Positions 6,030 to 8,314 of a stretch of DNA of 8,314 bases are shown piece by piece. The first letter of the stretch is position 1; each line of letters starts with the position of its first letter. Under the pieces are notes generated by a model. It was given only the letters and a program-made list of their open reading frames with translations. It had not been told where the DNA came from and ran no database searches. The position numbers were made by a program, and so were the translations under genes. Source of the DNA: Paracoccaceae bacterium. Lineage in GTDB: Bacteria; Pseudomonadota; Alphaproteobacteria; Rhodobacterales; Rhodobacteraceae. The stretch spans positions 1-8,314 of the forward strand of contig NVUP01000045.1 in the NCBI GenBank assembly GCA_002401945.1, written 5' to 3'.

Positions 6030-7912
6030 TCCAAAGATGGCTTTTGGTCGCGCTGCTGCTGGGCCAGCCTGCCATGGCCGAACAGCAAGCCGAGCTGCCG
6101 GGCGCAGCGCTGTTTACTGAGGCCAACCGTCATCACAGCGGCGATGGGGTGCTGCAGAATTTTGCCACTGCCGCCGCGCTTTTTGAGCAGGCCGCCGCGC
6201 AGGGCCATGCCGGTGCGCAAAACCAGCTGGGCCAGTATTTCCACAGTGGTCTGGGTGGTGGCTTGGGGGGCGCGCAAAACCAGAAGGCAGCGCTGCGCTG
6301 GCTGCGCGCGGCCGCCGAGCAGGGCGATCCCCGACATATCTTTGATCTGGGTAAAGCACTGGAACAGGGGGCGGATGGCAGCCAGGATGCAACCAGCGCT
6401 GCCAAGGCTTATCAGCAAGCCGCCGATCTGGGCCACGCGGATGCCGCGGTCAGCCTTGGCGTATTGTACCAGAATGGCACCGGGGTGGCGCAGAATTATA
6501 CCCGCGCGCTTGAGCTCTACCAAGGCCCCGCCGCCGAGGGCCATGCGCGGGCGCAGAACAATCTGGGCCTGCTCTATGTGCGCGGCCAGAAAGAGGACTA
6601 TGATCGCTGGGCGCAGCGCGGCAACCGCGGCTGGAGCTATGATGATGTCTTACCTTTGTTCAAACGCTCTGAAACGCATGAAAACGGCGCCGATGATTAT
6701 CATGGTGACGATGGTGGCCTGTCAGTTTCGCTGATCCGCGCGAAAAGCGACATCTCCGAGGCGTTCATCGATGCCGCTGTAGAAATGGGTGTGCCTCGCA
6801 ACCACGATTACAATGGCAAAGATCAGGAAGGCGTCGGCTATTTCCACCAGACTGCCAAAGGAGGCTTTCGCTGCTCCAGCGCACGCGCGTTTTTGAACCC
6901 GGCCAAGAAGCGACCAAACCTTGAGGTCATTACCCACGCCCACACTGAATCTCTGATTTTTGATCCGAATGATCCACGTCGCGTGATCGGTGTTCGCTAT
7001 TCACGCAAAGGCGTAATGCAAAAAGTAATGCTGAACCCTGGCGGCGAAATCGTGCTATCCGCAGGAGCCATCGGATCGCCGCAAATCTTGGAGCTGTCTG
7101 GGATAGGACGTGGCGAGGTACTGCAAAAAGCGGGTGTCGAGGTTAGGCATGAGCTGCCCGGTGTAGGCGAGTGTTTGCAGGATCACCTGCAGATCCGTCT
7201 GGTCTATGAAGTCAATGTGCAAACGCTGAACGACGCCATCAATCGGTTTGGGCCACGGATGGGAATTGGCCTCAACTACGTGCTGTTCCGCAAGGGCCCG
7301 ATGAGCCTGGGCGCCAGCCAAGTTTGTGTTTTTGCCAAATCGATGGAAGGGCTCGAAACACCGGATATCCAGTTCCACTTTCAGCCACTCAGTGCTGACA
7401 AACCGGGGATCAAGATGCACCCTTTCTCGGGCATCACCTCGTCGGTCTGTCAATTGCGCCCGGAAAGCCGTGGACACATCCACATCGCCTCGCCCAAATG
7501 GACGGACTATCCCAAAATCGTTCCGAATTACCTGTCGGCTAGAGCAGATCAGCTTTGTGCCATCCGCGCCGTCAAATTCGCCCGCGCAATGACCAAAACC
7601 AATGCGTTGAGCCCCTATATCCTTCGCGAACACGTACCGGGCAACAACCCACAGACGGACGATGAATTGCTGCAATGCGTCCGGGATATCAGTCAAACAA
7701 TTTATCACCCGACCAGCACTTGCCGCATGGGTCATGACAATATGGCTGTTGTCGATGACCGACTGCGCGTGCACGGGATTACGGGGCTTCGCGTGGCTGA
7801 TGCCTCGATCATGCCGGACATTGTGTCGGGCAACACCAACGCACCAACAATCATGATTGCCGAGAAGGCAGCCGATCTGATCCAGGGCAGGGTGGCACCT
7901 TTAAAATCTTAA
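6026..7912 (+). CDS. Chimeric reading frame: exported Sel1-repeat protein joined to a GMC oxidoreductase lacking its FAD-binding N-terminus
   Basis: The 628-codon frame overlaps the previous gene by ATGA. Residues 1-18 are a Sec signal peptide (cleavage after AMA). Residues about 28-173 are four Sel1 repeats, and a fifth begins at [14 protein letters not shown]. From residue 181 on the sequence is the C-terminal part of a choline-dehydrogenase-like GMC flavoprotein: [21 protein letters not shown]; the second GMC signature [15 protein letters not shown] (347-361); [14 protein letters not shown]; the active-site His in [10 protein letters not shown] (H561); the pairing Asn in SGNTNAPT (N603); and [14 protein letters not shown]. 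The usual first 90 or so GMC residues are absent. These carry the dinucleotide-binding GxGxxG, the EAG strand and most of the first GMC signature (GGSSxxN). FAD binding is therefore not expected, and a Sec signal on a normally cytoplasmic enzyme makes no obvious sense. The frame is open, but the product is probably not a working dehydrogenase. The Sel1 half may still fold. It could be a recent rearrangement or an assembly chimera. Confidence 0.85.
   Translation: MIQRWLLVALLLGQPAMAEQQAELPGAALFTEANRHHSGDGVLQNFATAAALFEQAAAQGHAGAQNQLGQYFHSGLGGGLGGAQNQKAALRWLRAAAEQGDPRHIFDLGKALEQGADGSQDATSAAKAYQQAADLGHADAAVSLGVLYQNGTGVAQNYTRALELYQGPAAEGHARAQNNLGLLYVRGQKEDYDRWAQRGNRGWSYDDVLPLFKRSETHENGADDYHGDDGGLSVSLIRAKSDISEAFIDAAVEMGVPRNHDYNGKDQEGVGYFHQTAKGGFRCSSARAFLNPAKKRPNLEVITHAHTESLIFDPNDPRRVIGVRYSRKGVMQKVMLNPGGEIVLSAGAIGSPQILELSGIGRGEVLQKAGVEVRHELPGVGECLQDHLQIRLVYEVNVQTLNDAINRFGPRMGIGLNYVLFRKGPMSLGASQVCVFAKSMEGLETPDIQFHFQPLSADKPGIKMHPFSGITSSVCQLRPESRGHIHIASPKWTDYPKIVPNYLSARADQLCAIRAVKFARAMTKTNALSPYILREHVPGNNPQTDDELLQCVRDISQTIYHPTSTCRMGHDNMAVVDDRLRVHGITGLRVADASIMPDIVSGNTNAPTIMIAEKAADLIQGRVAPLKS
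6566..6589 (+). other. Joint between Sel1-repeat and GMC oxidoreductase sequence
   Basis: The codons for GLLYVRGQ (residues 181-188) fit both families. In Sel1 repeats the continuation would be LGxLYxxGxGV. In GMC proteins the same place reads NGxxYIRG followed by xxDxDxW, for example NGMCYIRG in E. coli BetA as I recall it. The crossover therefore lies inside a short string that both parent genes could share. To the left, codons mostly end in G or C. To the right, A/T-ending codons become frequent: a hand count gave 38 of 60 G+C at 6181-6240 against 30 of 60 at 6901-6960. Confidence 0.75.
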
Positions 7913-7926
7913 CGAACAAGCCTGCG

Positions 7927-7971
7927 ATTCCTATTCCGTTGTCTTGCAAAAGGAATGGAATTCAGTTTTTT
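7927..7971 (+). terminator. Terminator-like hairpin after the chimeric gene
   Basis: ATTCC-T-ATTCC (7927-7937) can pair with GGAATGGAAT (7952-7961), giving ten base pairs with one bulged T and a 14-base loop. A run of six T follows at 7966-7971, four bases after the stem. It lies 15 bases beyond the stop at 7912. The stem is AT-rich, so termination strength is uncertain. Confidence 0.42.
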
Positions 7972-8060
7972 CCAATAAACCATAGAATTTCACACGTATT
8001 TTGGTTCTAAAGCTGAGAAATGCCTCGTTTACCTATCTTAATTGCCGGCAAATTTATCTG

Positions 8061-8075
8061 TTAAGGCGTGCTTAA
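8061..8075 (+). promoter_or_regulatory. CtrA-type binding box upstream of motB
   Basis: TTAA (8061-8064), seven bases, then TTAA (8072-8075) exactly matches the TTAA-N7-TTAA core of the alphaproteobacterial cell-cycle and motility regulator CtrA. It ends 48 bases before the motB start. GCTAT at 8086-8090 could belong to a -10 element, though the match is weak. CtrA control of flagellar genes is well established in alphaproteobacteria, which supports the call, but a short box can occur by chance. Confidence 0.5.
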
Positions 8076-8123
8076 GACCCCCGCTGCTATCCCGGTTATG
8101 GGTGAAAGAAAAGGTGGTGGATT

Positions 8124-8314
8124 ATGAGCGCACGTAACGGTGTGGCGCCCATTATCATCAAGAGGAAAAAGGTTATTATTGCCGGCGGCCACCACGGTGG
8201 CGCATGGAAGGTGGCTTATGCCGACTTCGTGACCGCGATGATGGCGTTTTTCATGATGATGTGGCTCTTGAGTGCAACAACGGAAAAGCAGCGAAAGGGT
8301 CTTGCAGACTACTT
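8124..8314 (+). CDS. motB: Flagellar motor stator protein MotB, N-terminal part (cut by window edge)
   Basis: The visible 63 codons begin MSARNGVAPIIIKRKKVIIA and continue into the diagnostic MotB membrane segment WKVAYADFVTAMMAFFMMMW. D34, in the AYAD motif, corresponds to the proton-binding aspartate of the stator (D32 in E. coli MotB). The stretch ATTEKQRKGLADYF after the helix is typical of alphaproteobacterial MotB. MotB pairs with MotA in the inner membrane to form the ion channel that drives flagellar rotation. Its C-terminal OmpA-like peptidoglycan-binding domain would lie outside the window. A purine-rich ribosome binding site (AAGGTGG, 8111-8117) lies six bases before the ATG. Start and identity are clear; only the right part is missing. 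A CtrA-type box precedes it. Confidence 0.92.
   Translation, partial: MSARNGVAPIIIKRKKVIIAGGHHGGAWKVAYADFVTAMMAFFMMMWLLSATTEKQRKGLADY

Noticed and set aside
7055..7774. A 239-codon open frame on the minus strand within the GMC part
   Set aside because: The plus frame carries clear GMC motifs; the antisense translation resembles nothing and has no ribosome binding site I can support.
6026..7912. A novel periplasmic Sel1-GMC redox enzyme
   Set aside because: The FAD-binding N-terminal segment is missing and the joint sits in a shared short string, so rearrangement or misassembly explains it better.
8042..8051. Perfect 10-base palindrome TTGCCGGCAA upstream of motB
   Set aside because: It is short, single-copy and away from any convincing promoter element, so it is not enough to call an operator.
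1..8314. tRNA, rRNA, CRISPR, insertion sequence or phage attachment site
   Set aside because: No transposase-like frame, terminal inverted repeats, spaced direct repeats or tRNA-like folds were seen on reading both strands.

Overview
The window is GC-rich, densely coding DNA from a Gram-negative bacterium, most likely an alphaproteobacterium and perhaps a Rhodobacterales (roseobacter-type) member. The grounds are the style of the type II secretion genes, a MotB of the alphaproteobacterial type, and a CtrA-type TTAA-N7-TTAA box in front of it. The genus cannot be fixed from sequence alone.

Region 1 (1-3511, minus strand) is a tightly packed type II secretion system (T2SS) operon read right to left as gspG-gspH-gspI-gspJ-gspK-gspL. 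Every neighbouring pair overlaps by 1 to 16 bases, which implies translational coupling. GspG is the major pseudopilin, GspH/I/J/K are the minor pseudopilins that form the pseudopilus tip, and GspL (cut by the window edge) is the inner-membrane platform protein. A good sigma70-like promoter with an overlapping inverted repeat precedes gspG.

Region 2 (3610-4419, plus strand) is the divergently transcribed prepilin peptidase gene gspO, with a TTG start behind a strong ribosome binding site. Its product would cleave and N-methylate the five pseudopilins encoded opposite.

Region 3 (4479-7912, plus strand) holds two coupled genes (ATGA overlap) for signal-peptide-bearing Sel1-repeat proteins. The first is complete (516 aa, nine repeats in perfect 36-residue register plus further copies). 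The second is the oddity of the window. After four Sel1 repeats and the start of a fifth, it switches in frame to the C-terminal part of a GMC (choline-dehydrogenase-like) flavoprotein that lacks the N-terminal FAD-binding Rossmann segment. The switch falls in GLLYVRGQ, a string that fits both families, and base composition drops there. It looks like a recombination or assembly joint at a short shared sequence rather than a designed fusion enzyme.

Region 4 (7913-8314) has a short AT-rich intergenic stretch with a terminator-like hairpin and a CtrA-type box, then the start of a flagellar motor stator gene (motB) cut by the window edge. If the joint at about 6566-6589 is an assembly artefact, everything to its right, including motB, may come from another locus and its linkage to the T2SS genes should not be trusted.
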